64,000 bases of DNA from Actinobacteria bacterium 69-20 (GCA_001897425.1 MKSW01000011.1:62001-126000); one strand, 5' to 3'; counted from the first letter of the stretch, positions 42,853-51,580 are shown. Notes: generated by a model not told the origin, from the sequence alone. Numbers and translations: made by a program.

Positions 42853-42963
42853 GTCGTGGATCCTCCTCACGCTTCACGCTGTGAATATCCGCAGATACCG
42901 TGTACTACCCCGAATCGGGCGATTCCTAGCGCGCCGGTGCCGTCGGCGAATCACCGCAGCCGT

Positions 42964-42989
42964 GTTTCCTTTGGGTCACGAGCGGGTAA
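42964..42989 (+). promoter_or_regulatory. SigF promoter of the 43050 gene
   Basis: Plus strand GTTT (42964-42967), 16 bases, GGGTAA (42984-42989), one base from consensus, 60 bases before the chosen GTG. Confidence 0.6.
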
Positions 42990-43049
42990 GGAGTGAGAAC
43001 CGGTGAGCGTCGCCGCGGCCGGTTTCCGACGGAGAGAAGGAAGTGCGCC

Positions 43050-43301
43050 GTGACGATTCCCGAGCCACCCCGACCCGACAGGCCGTCCGATCCCGACGTA
43101 CCGCATCCCGAGCCTGCCGACAGCCCTTACGCCTTCGGCAAACTCGATGCACTACGACAGTTGCGGGAGTTGTTCCCGGGCAGCCGTATCCTGTTCGATC
43201 TCGACGCGCCCAGCGGCACGAACGTCGTCACCCTCGAATCGCCACCGGCCCTGATCATCAGGACGCACGCGCCCGATGCCACCGCCCGCGGAGCGGCTTG
43301 A
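43050..43301 (+). CDS. Small hypothetical protein (83 aa)
   Basis: GTG with AAGGA 8 bases upstream. The N-terminus is Pro/Asp-rich (PEPPRPDRPSDPDVPHPEP). The C-terminal half, YAFGKLDALRQLRELFPGSRILFDLDAPSGTNVVTLESPPALIIRTH, is well-behaved and looks folded. No family recognised. The SigF-type promoter and the neighbourhood suggest a stress gene. Confidence 0.55.
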   Translation: MTIPEPPRPDRPSDPDVPHPEPADSPYAFGKLDALRQLRELFPGSRILFDLDAPSGTNVVTLESPPALIIRTHAPDATARGAA

Positions 43302-43460
43302 GTCGCGGGCGGCCCACGTCGGCGTCCACTCACCCGTGCGCCGCTATTGCTTCATTCGGCTCTCACCGAGTGATGGCAGCGAGTGATGGCAACGGTGTTT
43401 CGCGTCAGCGGCATCCGGCCGTCATACGCGGCCAGCCGACATCGCGGCGCCACAGCGACG

Positions 43461-44681
43461 TCACAGCGCGACACGGCGCATGGCGAGCACGGCGATGTCG
43501 TCGTCAGGAATTCGATCGCCGACCATGCGAAGCATGGCAGTGCGGCACACAACCTCAGGGTGGTCGGCCCGAACGACGGCCCGCAACCGCTCCATGCCCT
43601 CCGAAACGGGGATGTGCCGGCTTTCTACCAGCCCGTCCGTGTACAGCAGCAGTACGGCACCCAGCGGCAGATCGACCGACACGCTCGTCCGCCGCACACC
43701 AGGGAAGGACCCAAGCGGCGGGTCGGTCTCGACGGCAACCAGCGAGGCATCCTCACCGGGCGCGGCCAGGACGCATGCGGGATGGCCGGCATCCGCAATC
43801 TCGAAGGTCTCGTACGGAGGAGCTGAGACCGCGCACAGCATCGTGGTCATGGCGTCCATTCCGAAATAATGCATCTTGTGGTCCGTCTGCTCGAGGACCT
43901 CGGCCGGCCCGCCCCCGAGCAACGCATAGGCCCGAAGGGTGCTCCGGATTCGTCCCATCACGACCGCCGAGCGCAGCCCGTGGCCCGCGACGTCACCGAC
44001 GATGAGCCACAAGTGCTCGTTCGGCAGGGTGAACGTGTCGTACCAGTCACCACCGATCAGCCGGTGCGCGGCAGGAGCGTATCGGCCGGCGAACTGCGCA
44101 CCGCTGATCGCGGGGAACCGGCGCGGTCGCAGGCTGCGCCCGAGGAGTTGGACTGCCGCGGTCTCCGCCGCCAACTCCCTTGCGGTCACGATGCCGGCAA
44201 CACGTTCCGCGGCAACAGTCAAGAGGTGCGTTTCGTCCTCAGTGAAGGTCCGCGCATCGAGGCAACCGACGTGCAGCACGCCGATGACGTGATCATCGCG
44301 GACCAACGGCACGCCGAGCATGGATGAGATCCTGCGCTCGTACAGCACAGGGTTCACGACCGTGTCTTCCGTGACGTCTTCGATCGCGAGCGGCCGCCCT
44401 TGAGCGGCGATTCTGCCGGAGAAACCTGAACCTACCGGCACCCTCATGCCCTGCCGAACTTCTTCCTCCAGCCCCCGGGACGCGTGCGCGACAAGGTAGT
44501 CACCGCTCTCGTCGAGCAGCAGCACGACGACCGCGTCGACGCCGAGGACAGCCTTGATCCGATCCAGCAGGTCCGCCAATGAATCGGCACTGTCGCCGTT
44601 GTTCAAGCTTGTGTCGGTGATGGCGAGAAGGTTCTGCAGCCGATCGTCCTCGGCATCCATCGCCCCCGCAACTGCGGTCAC
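43461..44681 (-). CDS. GAF-SpoIIE (PP2C-type) phosphatase
   Basis: A 406-residue regulatory phosphatase. The GAF sensor covers about 34-165. The PP2C/SpoIIE domain (about 195-405) has GGDWYD (210-215), GDVAGHG (229-235), LLLYTDGLVESR and the final metal motif PDDDIAVLAM. Such proteins dephosphorylate STAS anti-sigma antagonists and thereby free the sigma factor. It is divergent from the sigF operon across 237 bp and is the likely activator of the module. GTG start with a poor ribosome-binding site; ATG at codon 8 is the alternative. Confidence 0.9.
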   Translation of the reverse strand: MTAVAGAMDAEDDRLQNLLAITDTSLNNGDSADSLADLLDRIKAVLGVDAVVVLLLDESGDYLVAHASRGLEEEVRQGMRVPVGSGFSGRIAAQGRPLAIEDVTEDTVVNPVLYERRISSMLGVPLVRDDHVIGVLHVGCLDARTFTEDETHLLTVAAERVAGIVTARELAAETAAVQLLGRSLRPRRFPAISGAQFAGRYAPAAHRLIGGDWYDTFTLPNEHLWLIVGDVAGHGLRSAVVMGRIRSTLRAYALLGGGPAEVLEQTDHKMHYFGMDAMTTMLCAVSAPPYETFEIADAGHPACVLAAPGEDASLVAVETDPPLGSFPGVRRTSVSVDLPLGAVLLLYTDGLVESRHIPVSEGMERLRAVVRADHPEVVCRTAMLRMVGDRIPDDDIAVLAMRRVAL

Positions 44682-44883
44682 GGTTCACCATCTCTATACG
44701 CTCATCGCGCCTGGCTCGGCCGCTGGCGCCGATATGTACGGCTGTCTCGAGCTTAACGCGATCGCGCTCGGTCGGCACTCGGTTCGGCATTCCCCGCCGA
44801 CTCGGTCGCTACGTGTCCCGTGCGCGATTCGAGTGCGCACGTCGGCACGTTTCACAATTGTTACGAAGAGTCTCGAGCCTGAC

Positions 44884-44909
44884 GGTTTCGCGACAGCGTG
44901 CGGTGGTAT
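44884..44909 (+). promoter_or_regulatory. SigF autoregulatory promoter of the sigF operon
   Basis: Plus strand GTTT (44885-44888; GGTTT from 44884), 15 bases, TGGTAT (44904-44909). The ATG of the first gene is only 9 bases after the -10, so the transcript is nearly leaderless. Autoregulation through such a site is known for sigF of mycobacteria (usfX promoter). Confidence 0.65.
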
Positions 44910-44918
44910 GCAACTCCT

Positions 44919-45335
44919 ATGAGCGTCTGTCGCGCCGCCGCGCGCTTTCCCGCGAAGCTGGAAAGCGCTGGGCTGGCGCGCGACTTCGTGGCCGCGTTAT
45001 GTCACAAATGCCAGGTACCGGATGCGCGGGTGGACGCGCTCATCATCGTTTCCGAATTGGTCGAAAACGCCGTCCGCCACGGTCAGAGCTCATGCACAGT
45101 GACGGTCACGCTGAGCGGCGACGTACTAACGATCGCCGTCCACGACGATTCGATCGCGCGCCCACGGTTGATGCACCCTCGGCTCGACGAGCCCGGGGGC
45201 CGAGGGCTTCAGCTTGTCAGCACGTTGTCGACGGCCTGGGGAGTTTCGTATCTCGATGGCGGTAAGCAAGTGTGGGCGACATTGGAGTTGGCCGGCCGTC
45301 ACCAGCACGCCGCGGCCGGCCGTGAGTCGGCATGA
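44919..45335 (+). CDS. HATPase_c anti-sigma-type kinase (RsbW-like)
   Basis: A 138-residue GHKL ATPase domain. The N-box is intact (SELVENAVRHG, N50), as are the G1 aspartate (VHDDS, D76) and the G2 glycines (PGGRGLQLV, 93-100), so it should bind ATP and could phosphorylate a STAS partner. It is the first gene of the sigF operon. It differs from the second HATPase gene, which lacks the N-box. It may be the kinase of the module, or an anti-sigma factor for another sigma. Confidence 0.87.
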   Translation: MSVCRAAARFPAKLESAGLARDFVAALCHKCQVPDARVDALIIVSELVENAVRHGQSSCTVTVTLSGDVLTIAVHDDSIARPRLMHPRLDEPGGRGLQLVSTLSTAWGVSYLDGGKQVWATLELAGRHQHAAAGRESA

Positions 45336-45385
45336 TCTGACGCAGCAGACGCCCCCGCAGACCCTCGACACCATGGAGAACGGTG

Positions 45386-45823
45386 ATGGACGACAACCTC
45401 AACCCGATCATCGACACTGCGCGCGGCGCGGGAACCTCACGGGTGGTGGTGACGATACCGCCCGATCCCGATCGGCTTGAGCTGCTGCGCAGCGTGGCGA
45501 CGGCATTGGCCGTGGCACTCGACTTCGACATCGACACGCTGGCCGACCTGCGTATGGCTGTCGACGAGCTGTGCTCGATAGCCATGAAGCGGGCGCGCCC
45601 GGACGGCGACATGTGCGTTCACTTCGAAACCGGCGATGGCGCGGTATCGGTGCTTGCGGAGGTGCCGGTGTCTGAGCCTGCCACCGTCGATGAGAACTCT
45701 TTCGGCTGGATGGTGCTCCAGACCCTGGCCGATTCCGTGGCCTGGGCGGCGCACTCCGGTGGAGCGGAGAACCAGCGCCTCGAAGTGCGACTTCGCATGC
45801 GACGCAGCCAGGAACCGCAGTGA
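45386..45823 (+). CDS. usfX: UsfX/RsbW-type anti-sigma factor with degenerate N-box
   Basis: A 145-residue HATPase-fold protein placed directly before sigF and overlapping it (GTGA). LADLRMAVDELCSIAMKRA and SFGWMVLQTLADSVAWAA line up with the mycobacterial UsfX pattern (DLRLAVDEVCTRLI; SFSWHVLTALADDV, from memory). The N-box asparagine is replaced by I65, and there is no glycine-rich G2 motif, so ATP binding is doubtful. Its expected job is to hold SigF inactive. ATG with GGAGAA 5-6 bases upstream. Confidence 0.83.
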   Translation: MDDNLNPIIDTARGAGTSRVVVTIPPDPDRLELLRSVATALAVALDFDIDTLADLRMAVDELCSIAMKRARPDGDMCVHFETGDGAVSVLAEVPVSEPATVDENSFGWMVLQTLADSVAWAAHSGGAENQRLEVRLRMRRSQEPQ

Positions 45824-46671
45824 ACGAACGCGAGACGCTTGCGTCGACGTCCGACTCCCTGTTTGCGGAGTTGGCAGAGCTGGGCACGGAGGATCCACGG
45901 CGGAAGGAGGTTCGCGATCGGTTGGTGAGCCTGTACCTACCGGTCGCACGGCGTATCGCCGCGAGGTTTCGCGGCCGCCGCGAACCGGTTTCGGACTTGG
46001 AGCAGGTAGCCTCCATCGGACTCATCAAAGCGGTCGAGCGATTCGACCCGTCACGAGGCGTGACGTTCCTGGCGTACGCAATACCGACCATGATGGGCGA
46101 GGTTCGTCGGTACTTCCGCGATTCCGCATGGTCCGTGCGCTTGCCGCGCCGGCTGTCGGAGTTGCATCTGGCACTGGGCGAGGCCAGCCGGGAATTGGCG
46201 CAGCAACTCGGCTCGGCACCGACGCCGCGCCAGCTAGCCGAGCATCTGCAGATTACGGTCGCAGAGGTCCAAGAGGGTTTGGAGGCCGGCGAGTCTTATC
46301 GCGCGATCTCGCTCGACAACGCACTCAGCGAGGGTCCCGAGTCGCCGATCGACCGGCTGGGTGACGAAGACCCAGGAATGGACCTGGTGGAGGTCCGCGC
46401 CTCCCTTCGGCCCGCGCTCGAAATGATCCCGGACCGAGAACGACGTATCCTGAAGATGCGATTTTTCGAGCACATGACGCAGACGCAAATAGCAACGCAA
46501 CTCGGACTGTCGCAGATGCATGTGTCGCGGCTCCTGGCGCGTACACTGCGGACACTCCGGGAACACATGTCGGAAACGCCGGAAACGGCCGATTCGTCGG
46601 CGGCATCGAACGCCAGAAGATCGTCGGATGCACATAGTAGCCAAAACGCGCGAAAGGGACTGCCCGGATGA
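45820..46671 (+). CDS. sigF: SigF/SigB-family general stress sigma factor
   Basis: A 283-residue group 3 sigma-70 factor. Region 2 is VSLYLPVARRIAARFRGRREPVSDLEQVASIGLIKAVERFDPSRGVTFLAYAIPTMMGEVRRYFRD, region 3 follows (ELAQQLGSAPTPRQLAEHL), and region 4 is DRERRILKMRFFEHMTQTQIATQLGLSQMHVSRLLARTLRTLREHM. It ends with a Ser/Ala/Asn-rich tail of about 30 residues beyond the usual end. GTG start coupled to the anti-sigma gene and ATGA-coupled to the antagonist gene. Confidence 0.93.
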   Translation: MNERETLASTSDSLFAELAELGTEDPRRKEVRDRLVSLYLPVARRIAARFRGRREPVSDLEQVASIGLIKAVERFDPSRGVTFLAYAIPTMMGEVRRYFRDSAWSVRLPRRLSELHLALGEASRELAQQLGSAPTPRQLAEHLQITVAEVQEGLEAGESYRAISLDNALSEGPESPIDRLGDEDPGMDLVEVRASLRPALEMIPDRERRILKMRFFEHMTQTQIATQLGLSQMHVSRLLARTLRTLREHMSETPETADSSAASNARRSSDAHSSQNARKGLPG

Positions 46672-47060
46672 ATCCCGAAAGTAGCGAATCGTCCCCATCG
46701 GACGGGTTCTCCGTCGACGTCGAAGGGCCCGAGGGCGGACATGCCAGGGTCACGGCAGCCGGCGCGATCGATATGGTGACTGCGCCGGAACTCGACCGGG
46801 CTATCGCCCGAGCGCAAGAGTCGGCCCCGAGGGTCCAACTCGATCTCAGCGGTGTCGAATTCCTCGGCTCGGCTGGGTTATCGGTCCTGGTCGGCGCCGC
46901 GCGCCGGGCGGCCGACGCCGGCGGGCGGTTCGCCATCGTTGCCAACCAACACGTCGTCCTTCGCGCCATCGAGGTGACCGGGCTCGACAAGGTCCTGAAT
47001 GTCTTCCCTGAACCGGCAGCCGCCGTGGCGTACCTCAGCGAGGAAGCCGCTACGGACTGA
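46668..47060 (+). CDS. STAS-domain anti-sigma-factor antagonist
   Basis: A 130-residue RsbV/SpoIIAA-type protein. The STAS core is VTAAGAIDMVTAPELDRAI ... VQLDLSGVEFLGSAGLSVLVGAARRA. S68, in FLGSAGL, is the phosphorylatable serine position, although the usual preceding aspartate is glycine. When dephosphorylated it would pull the anti-sigma factor off SigF. Last gene of the operon, coupled by ATGA. Confidence 0.9.
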   Translation: MNPESSESSPSDGFSVDVEGPEGGHARVTAAGAIDMVTAPELDRAIARAQESAPRVQLDLSGVEFLGSAGLSVLVGAARRAADAGGRFAIVANQHVVLRAIEVTGLDKVLNVFPEPAAAVAYLSEEAATD

Positions 47061-47167
47061 CCGCTTGGCGCGCACGTTCAACGCTCGCGATCTCACTTCC
47101 GCGTGGACTTCGCGCAATCCGAAGGCTGTCCGACGGCCGATCGGAACCGATGGTTCGGCGCCGTCGG

Positions 47168-47193
47168 GTTTAGGCCGGCGCGCACCCGGGAAC
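47168..47193 (+). promoter_or_regulatory. SigF-like promoter of the DUF6458 gene
   Basis: Plus strand GTTT (47168-47171), 16 bases, GGGAAC (47188-47193), 60 bases before the ATG. Two -10 mismatches. Confidence 0.45.
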
Positions 47194-47253
47194 CCTCCAG
47201 ATACCCCCAGCGGCTGCTATACAGTGCCGCCACAATGAAAGCGGAGGTCCGCC

Positions 47254-47520
47254 ATGAGAATCGGAGCAAGCCTGGCTGTCTTTGCGATCGGCGCCATCCT
47301 GAAGTTCGCGGTCACGGACACCATTCGGGGTATTAATCTGAGTATTGTCGGTATCATATTGATGGCCATCGGCGCGGTCGGATTCGTGATTTCTCTCATT
47401 TTGACATCGACGCGGCGCCGCACCGACGTCATCTCTCGTGTTGACGACGGCTACGGCCACGAGCGTGCGACCCGGACGACTTACGCGACTCCGAACGACC
47501 CCGACGATCCCCGCATATGA
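47254..47520 (+). CDS. DUF6458-type small membrane protein
   Basis: An 88-residue protein. The two helices MRIGASLAVFAIGAILKFAV and INLSIVGIILMAIGAVGFVISLIL are followed by a hydrophilic tail (RRRTDVISRVDDGYG...). This matches the DUF6458 family start MRIG.SL...AIGAIL.FAV. Function unknown. ATG with GGAGG 7 bases upstream. Convergent with the eRF1-like gene, 18 bp apart. Confidence 0.83.
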   Translation: MRIGASLAVFAIGAILKFAVTDTIRGINLSIVGIILMAIGAVGFVISLILTSTRRRTDVISRVDDGYGHERATRTTYATPNDPDDPRI

Positions 47521-47538
47521 CGCATTCCGTCAACAGCG

Positions 47539-48795
47539 CTACGGCCGCGGCCCTTCCGACGTGGATCTGCACCACGCCGGAAGGGCCGTAGTGGAAACCT
47601 GCCTCGATGGATCGGACCATCGGAGCACGGCACCGACGCCGTCCTTGAGGCGGACATCGTCATGACCGGTGTCGTGGTCGGTGTTATTGCCAGTGTCATT
47701 GCCGGTGCCATCGGCAGTGTCGTTACCGGTGTCACTGCCGATGTCACCGCCGAGGACGACAACGTCCGCGCCCGAGGCGAGCGCCGCACGCACAAGCACC
47801 GCGTCGGCCGGCATCGATACCGGGGCCGATACTCCGATGTCGACGAGTTGCTTCCGCTCCGTGCCGATATCGAGTGGCCCACTCCCCGACCACAACATCA
47901 CCGGCGACGGCGGATTGTCGTGCAGGAGAATGCGTTCCACCTCCCCGCGACGCAACGAGTCGACCACATTCTGCAGCCCTTGGACGGCACCGACCTGTCT
48001 CGCCGCAGCGTCGGCAAACTGCTCGATCACCCTGCGGCGCTCGGCACGCGCGCGCACGGCGAGCGCGCGGTCGATCGCCGCGCGACGGGTCGGCACGTCG
48101 CCGCCGTCCGTGTGGGCAGGCGACCCCGCCCGGATCACCAGTTCTCGGGCGGCGTCACTCAGGCCGCTGATCATGGATGACGCCGCGTCGCCGTCACCGT
48201 CCACCAGCACAAAGGCGGGTGATGTCGCCGCAACCAGTCGGTTGATTTCGGTCGCCGCCTGGGCGGCATTGCGATCCCCGGAATGCTCGGCAGAGAACGT
48301 CATGCGGTGACGGGACCCGCCGCCGTCCGGGGCCTGGCACGAGCCGTCCGGCCCGCACGCGGCCCGCGCCGCGTCGCGAGTCGGCCCGTCGACGCCGAGC
48401 ACCTCGATATCCGCGCAGACTCGGTCGATGGTGACCACCAGATACGGCGTCGGCCACCTGGCGGCGGGCATCATCGGCGATAGTTGCGGCGCCGGGCCGA
48501 ACGCCACCTGGTTTCGGCGTGCGGCGCTGGGAAGGACGACGTCCAGGCAGATGGCGCCCGCGCTCGCGACGGCCAACCGCATGACAGGCCCGTCGCGTCG
48601 CGGTGCAGCGAGCATCGCGTTCCGCAGAGCCGCGATGTCCTCGGGTGGCGCACCGAAACGCGCCAGGTTCTCGGCTGCCACCCGAAAGCGCGCGTCGAGA
48701 AGTCCCTCGGTCGGCGGGACCGCGCAACTGACAGTCAGGCATGCAGAACTGAACGTCCCGGTCTGCCGTGCGAGGTGGCGCGCCTTCTCAAGCAT
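47539..48795 (-). CDS. Vms1/baeRF-type (eRF1-like) protein, Rv2629-like, with repeat insertion
   Basis: A 418-residue protein from ATG at 48795 (GGAGG 7 bases upstream). It resembles the actinobacterial eRF1-domain-1/Vms1 family (Rv2629 group): YLVVTIDRVCADIEVLGVDG, ...RHRMTFSAEHSGDRNAAQAATEINRLV, AFVLVDGDGDAASSMISGL, RRGEVERILLHDNPP and the final DGVGAVLRW. Family proteins bind or act on ribosomes, but the function is not settled. Between GADVVVLGG and the final KDGVGAVLRW lies an insertion of about 30 residues of Asp/Thr/Gly/Asn repeats (DTGNDTADGTGNDTGNNTDHDTG) encoded by tandem DNA repeats. Confidence 0.82.
   Translation of the reverse strand: MLEKARHLARQTGTFSSACLTVSCAVPPTEGLLDARFRVAAENLARFGAPPEDIAALRNAMLAAPRRDGPVMRLAVASAGAICLDVVLPSAARRNQVAFGPAPQLSPMMPAARWPTPYLVVTIDRVCADIEVLGVDGPTRDAARAACGPDGSCQAPDGGGSRHRMTFSAEHSGDRNAAQAATEINRLVAATSPAFVLVDGDGDAASSMISGLSDAARELVIRAGSPAHTDGGDVPTRRAAIDRALAVRARAERRRVIEQFADAAARQVGAVQGLQNVVDSLRRGEVERILLHDNPPSPVMLWSGSGPLDIGTERKQLVDIGVSAPVSMPADAVLVRAALASGADVVVLGGDIGSDTGNDTADGTGNDTGNNTDHDTGHDDVRLKDGVGAVLRWSDPSRQVSTTALPAWCRSTSEGPRP
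47660..47745. repeat. In-frame GTGTC-type tandem repeats in the eRF1-like gene
   Basis: Units of 12-18 bp on the plus strand (GGTGTCGTGGTC, GGTGTTATTGCC, AGTGTCATTGCC, GGTGCCATCGGC, AGTGTCGTTACC and so on) encode the Asp/Thr/Asn loop near the C-terminus without breaking the frame. Confidence 0.7.
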
Positions 48796-48888
48796 GTGAA
48801 CGCCTCCGCGCACCGATTTCCGACGAACATCAGCTGTCTGCCAACGACAGATCTCAGCCACGTGGGCGTCCACCTGCCACACGGCCGA

Positions 48889-49206
48889 TCACCAGTGGCG
48901 CCGCCCGGCGATCCACCAGGGCGCGGCCCAGAGACAGGAACCCACGACCAGAACGCTTCCCGTCACGAGAAGGGCGATTGCCGAGTTGGTGGAGCCGACC
49001 ACGAGCAGGCCCAAGCCCGCGAGCAGAAGCGCGAGAATTGCCCAGAGACATCGTTTGTCGACAAGCGCTCGGAGGACGCCACGCGCGCACCACCCGATGC
49101 CGGTACCGAGCGGCCATCGCATGCGGGCACCGAAGTCCGGATCCTGTGCGCTGATGGCGGCTGCGATTCCGATCAGCGAGCGACGGTCCTCCCGGCTCAA
49201 TGGCAT
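48889..49206 (-). CDS. DUF3040-family small membrane protein
   Basis: A 105-residue protein. The DUF3040 opening MPLSREDRRSLIGIAAAISAQDPDFGARMR is followed by two transmembrane helices (WAILALLLAGLGLLVVG and ALLVTGSVLVVGSCLWAAPWW). ATG with GGGGG about 6 bases upstream. 14 bp after the DUF7218 gene, so probably co-transcribed. Function unknown. Confidence 0.83.
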   Translation of the reverse strand: MPLSREDRRSLIGIAAAISAQDPDFGARMRWPLGTGIGWCARGVLRALVDKRCLWAILALLLAGLGLLVVGSTNSAIALLVTGSVLVVGSCLWAAPWWIAGRRHW

Positions 49207-49220
49207 GGCGACCCCCAGAA

Positions 49221-49493
49221 TCAGTGATTCCGAAGCGCGGTGATGAGTTCGTCCTTGCTCAAGGTCGACCGGCTCCTGATTCCGATCTGGCCGGCGCGCT
49301 GGCGCAGTTCGTCGAGCGTCCAGTCCTCGTATGCGCTGGACGATCCACCGCGGCGGCCCACCACCTGACGTGAGGACTTCGCGGCGGCATTGGCGATCCG
49401 GGCGGACTTCTCCTTGGAGTTGCCCTCATCGCGGAGTCGCTCGTACAGTTCCGGGTCCTTGATTCCTGGCCCCGGTTGTTCCTTCGGCATCAT
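49221..49493 (-). CDS. DUF7218/SAP-like small protein
   Basis: A 90-residue basic protein. IKDPELYERLRDEGNSKEKSARIANAAAKSSRQVVGRRGG is followed by a SAP/Rho-N-like helix-extended-helix unit, YEDWTLDELRQRAGQIGIRSRSTLSKDELITALRNH. The combination is the DUF7218 type, stress-associated and probably nucleic-acid binding. Two adjacent ATG codons could serve as start (49493 or 49490). It heads a two-gene unit with the DUF3040 gene. Confidence 0.83.
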   Translation of the reverse strand: MMPKEQPGPGIKDPELYERLRDEGNSKEKSARIANAAAKSSRQVVGRRGGSSSAYEDWTLDELRQRAGQIGIRSRSTLSKDELITALRNH

Positions 49494-49777
49494 CTGCTCG
49501 CTTTCGTGGTCGATGCGAGACGGCTACAGGCAGGTGACCTCGAATCTTGTCGGCTGCTGAGACGGCCGACTCCGTTCGCGCCGCGTGGGCGACGACCACG
49601 AAGTGGTCCCGCGCCGCGGGGCTCGCCATACCAGATCCGTATGCAAGGGGGGTGCCCAGAAGCAGGACATCTCAAACGACTGCCGGCGCCCTTGTTGCGG
49701 CGCGGGCAACGCTGCGGCGACTACTTCCGGCGGACCGGGGTCGGCGCCGTCATACCCGGGACGTGATCCCGACACGG

Positions 49778-51571
49778 TCACGGCCCCGCCAGCCGAGCGG
49801 CTGTCTCCAGGAACATGGCGTGCACGAACGCCTGCGGCAGGTTACCCCGCATCTGCCGTTCGTCGACGTCATACTCCTCGGAGAACAGGCCGGGCGGACC
49901 GCACGCGCTCCGGTTGCGTTCGAAATAGCGGACCGCCTTGATCGGGTCACCGAGTTGCTGTTGGGCCAATGCCATCGAAAAGCCGCACAGCAGAAAGGCG
50001 CCTTCCGCGTCGGACAACGGGCCCGGGTGGTGTCGGAACCGGTAGACGAAGAGGTCATCGGTGAGGTCGTGCTCGATGGCGCCGACGGTGGCGACGGTGC
50101 GTGGATGCTTCGCCGTCCACCCGCCGCGAATCACCGGGAGCAGCAGCGATGCATCGGATCGGCCGTCTCCGGGGCTGCGTTGCCACCAGCCGGAAGGGTG
50201 CAGGCACCGCTGCGCGGTATCGGCGAGCACGGTGTCGGCCAGTGCTTCCCACGCAGCCATGCGGCGTCGCGGCGCACCGGCGTCGGACAGTGCGCGAAGA
50301 CCTGCCACGCAGATCAGCCGGCTTTCGGTCCAGATGTCGTCCTGGAGTTCCCAGATGCCCGCTTCCGGATCCCGCCATTGTTCCCCGATGGCGCCCACGG
50401 CGATCTCGGCGGCCCGCCAGCCGTCCACGGTCAGCCGTTCCGCGTGGGCGGCGGCAGCGAACAACAACAGGGCCTCGCCGAACGTATCGAGCTGGAACTG
50501 ACGGTTCACGTGGTTTCCGGCGACGTCGAAACCGCCCGGGTACCCGGGAATATCGATGACGTGTTCGTCAGGGACGGTCGATCCGCCCGTGGTGTAGGCC
50601 GGTTGCAGGCGCGGGCCGTCGCTCAGCAGGCGCTCGCCGACGAACGATACGGCCGCATCCATTAGGTCTGACGCGCCGACCGCCGCGGCCGCCTGCCCGG
50701 CCATGCTCTGATCGCGGATCCACACGTATCGGTAGTCGTAATTGCGGCCCTGTTCGGCACGCTCCGGCAGGCTCATCGTGGCGGCGGCCACCATCCCCCC
50801 GCCGGGATCGGTCAATCCGCGAAGCACCGCCCGGGATGCGGTCGCGTCCCGGTCTGCCAGCGTGCCCGTCGTCGCGGGAACCGCGTCGTGCCAGGCATTC
50901 TCGGTCATGGACCACGCCGTCGCCGGATCGGGGGGCGCACCTGTCAGCGGCTGGTCACTGACCTCGAGCACGAGATCGCAGATCTCGCCGGACGCGAGGG
51001 ACACATCACCCATCAGCGTCGGCGCACCGTCGGTCGCGCGGCCGGGAGCCAATGCGGAAGCCCGGCCCGAGGAGAGCCGAACGTAGACGGGACCGCTGCG
51101 CGCGGACCACACGTCTTCGCGGTCGCGATGGAACCCGTGCAGGCGATGCGCTCCGAAGCCGGCGGCGACGTCCAGGGCGATACGCACGGTCAAGGCGGCG
51201 GGCGCCGGTTCGATCCGGCGCAGGACGACGGCGCGATGCGCCTCGGCGGGATACGAGAGTGCCTCCCGGCACACGACCACACCGCGCTGGGTCACCCACC
51301 TCGACCGCCAGATCAACGTCCGCGATTCGTAGTACCCGCCCCAGACGAAGGGGTCGATGGGGTGAACGGCGAAACGTCCGGCGCCGCCGATCAGAGCGGC
51401 GAAGACCGCGTCGGAATCCCAGGTCGGCAGGCACAGCCAGCAGATGTCGCCGCGGGGGCCGACCAGGGCTCCCCGCCGACCGTCCGCCAGCAGCGAATAT
51501 TCGCGTAGGACATGTGGCGTGATTCCACTGTCGATCGGCGTGCGGCGGGACGATGCGGGCCTTTCCGCCAT
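49778..51571 (-). CDS. GH15-family glycoside hydrolase (glucoamylase/trehalase-like)
   Basis: A 597-residue cytosolic enzyme from ATG at 51571. The N-terminal beta-domain (LREYSLLADGRRGALVGPRGDICWLCLPTWDS) is followed by the (alpha/alpha)6 catalytic barrel with RNYDYRYVWIRDQSM, QLDTFGEALLL, DPEAGIWEL (acid glutamate) and GLFSEEYDVDERQMRGNLPQAFVHAMF (second carboxylate in EEYD). In mycobacteria this family includes trehalases, so trehalose or another alpha-glucoside is the best guess. There is no ribosome-binding site, because a perfect SigF promoter ends 9 bases before the ATG (leaderless). Confidence 0.88.
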   Translation of the reverse strand: MAERPASSRRTPIDSGITPHVLREYSLLADGRRGALVGPRGDICWLCLPTWDSDAVFAALIGGAGRFAVHPIDPFVWGGYYESRTLIWRSRWVTQRGVVVCREALSYPAEAHRAVVLRRIEPAPAALTVRIALDVAAGFGAHRLHGFHRDREDVWSARSGPVYVRLSSGRASALAPGRATDGAPTLMGDVSLASGEICDLVLEVSDQPLTGAPPDPATAWSMTENAWHDAVPATTGTLADRDATASRAVLRGLTDPGGGMVAAATMSLPERAEQGRNYDYRYVWIRDQSMAGQAAAAVGASDLMDAAVSFVGERLLSDGPRLQPAYTTGGSTVPDEHVIDIPGYPGGFDVAGNHVNRQFQLDTFGEALLLFAAAAHAERLTVDGWRAAEIAVGAIGEQWRDPEAGIWELQDDIWTESRLICVAGLRALSDAGAPRRRMAAWEALADTVLADTAQRCLHPSGWWQRSPGDGRSDASLLLPVIRGGWTAKHPRTVATVGAIEHDLTDDLFVYRFRHHPGPLSDAEGAFLLCGFSMALAQQQLGDPIKAVRYFERNRSACGPPGLFSEEYDVDERQMRGNLPQAFVHAMFLETAARLAGP

Positions 51572-51580
51572 ATGGCGGCA

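Noticed and set aside
42853-42920. GGGTAG upstream of the DUF5709 gene as a SigF promoter
   Set aside because: No GTTT-like element at 15-17 bases; left unannotated.
47645-47665. CATCGTCATGACCGG as another copy of the dispersed motif
   Set aside because: It lies inside the eRF1-like coding region and is explained by its Asp/His codons, so it was not counted.
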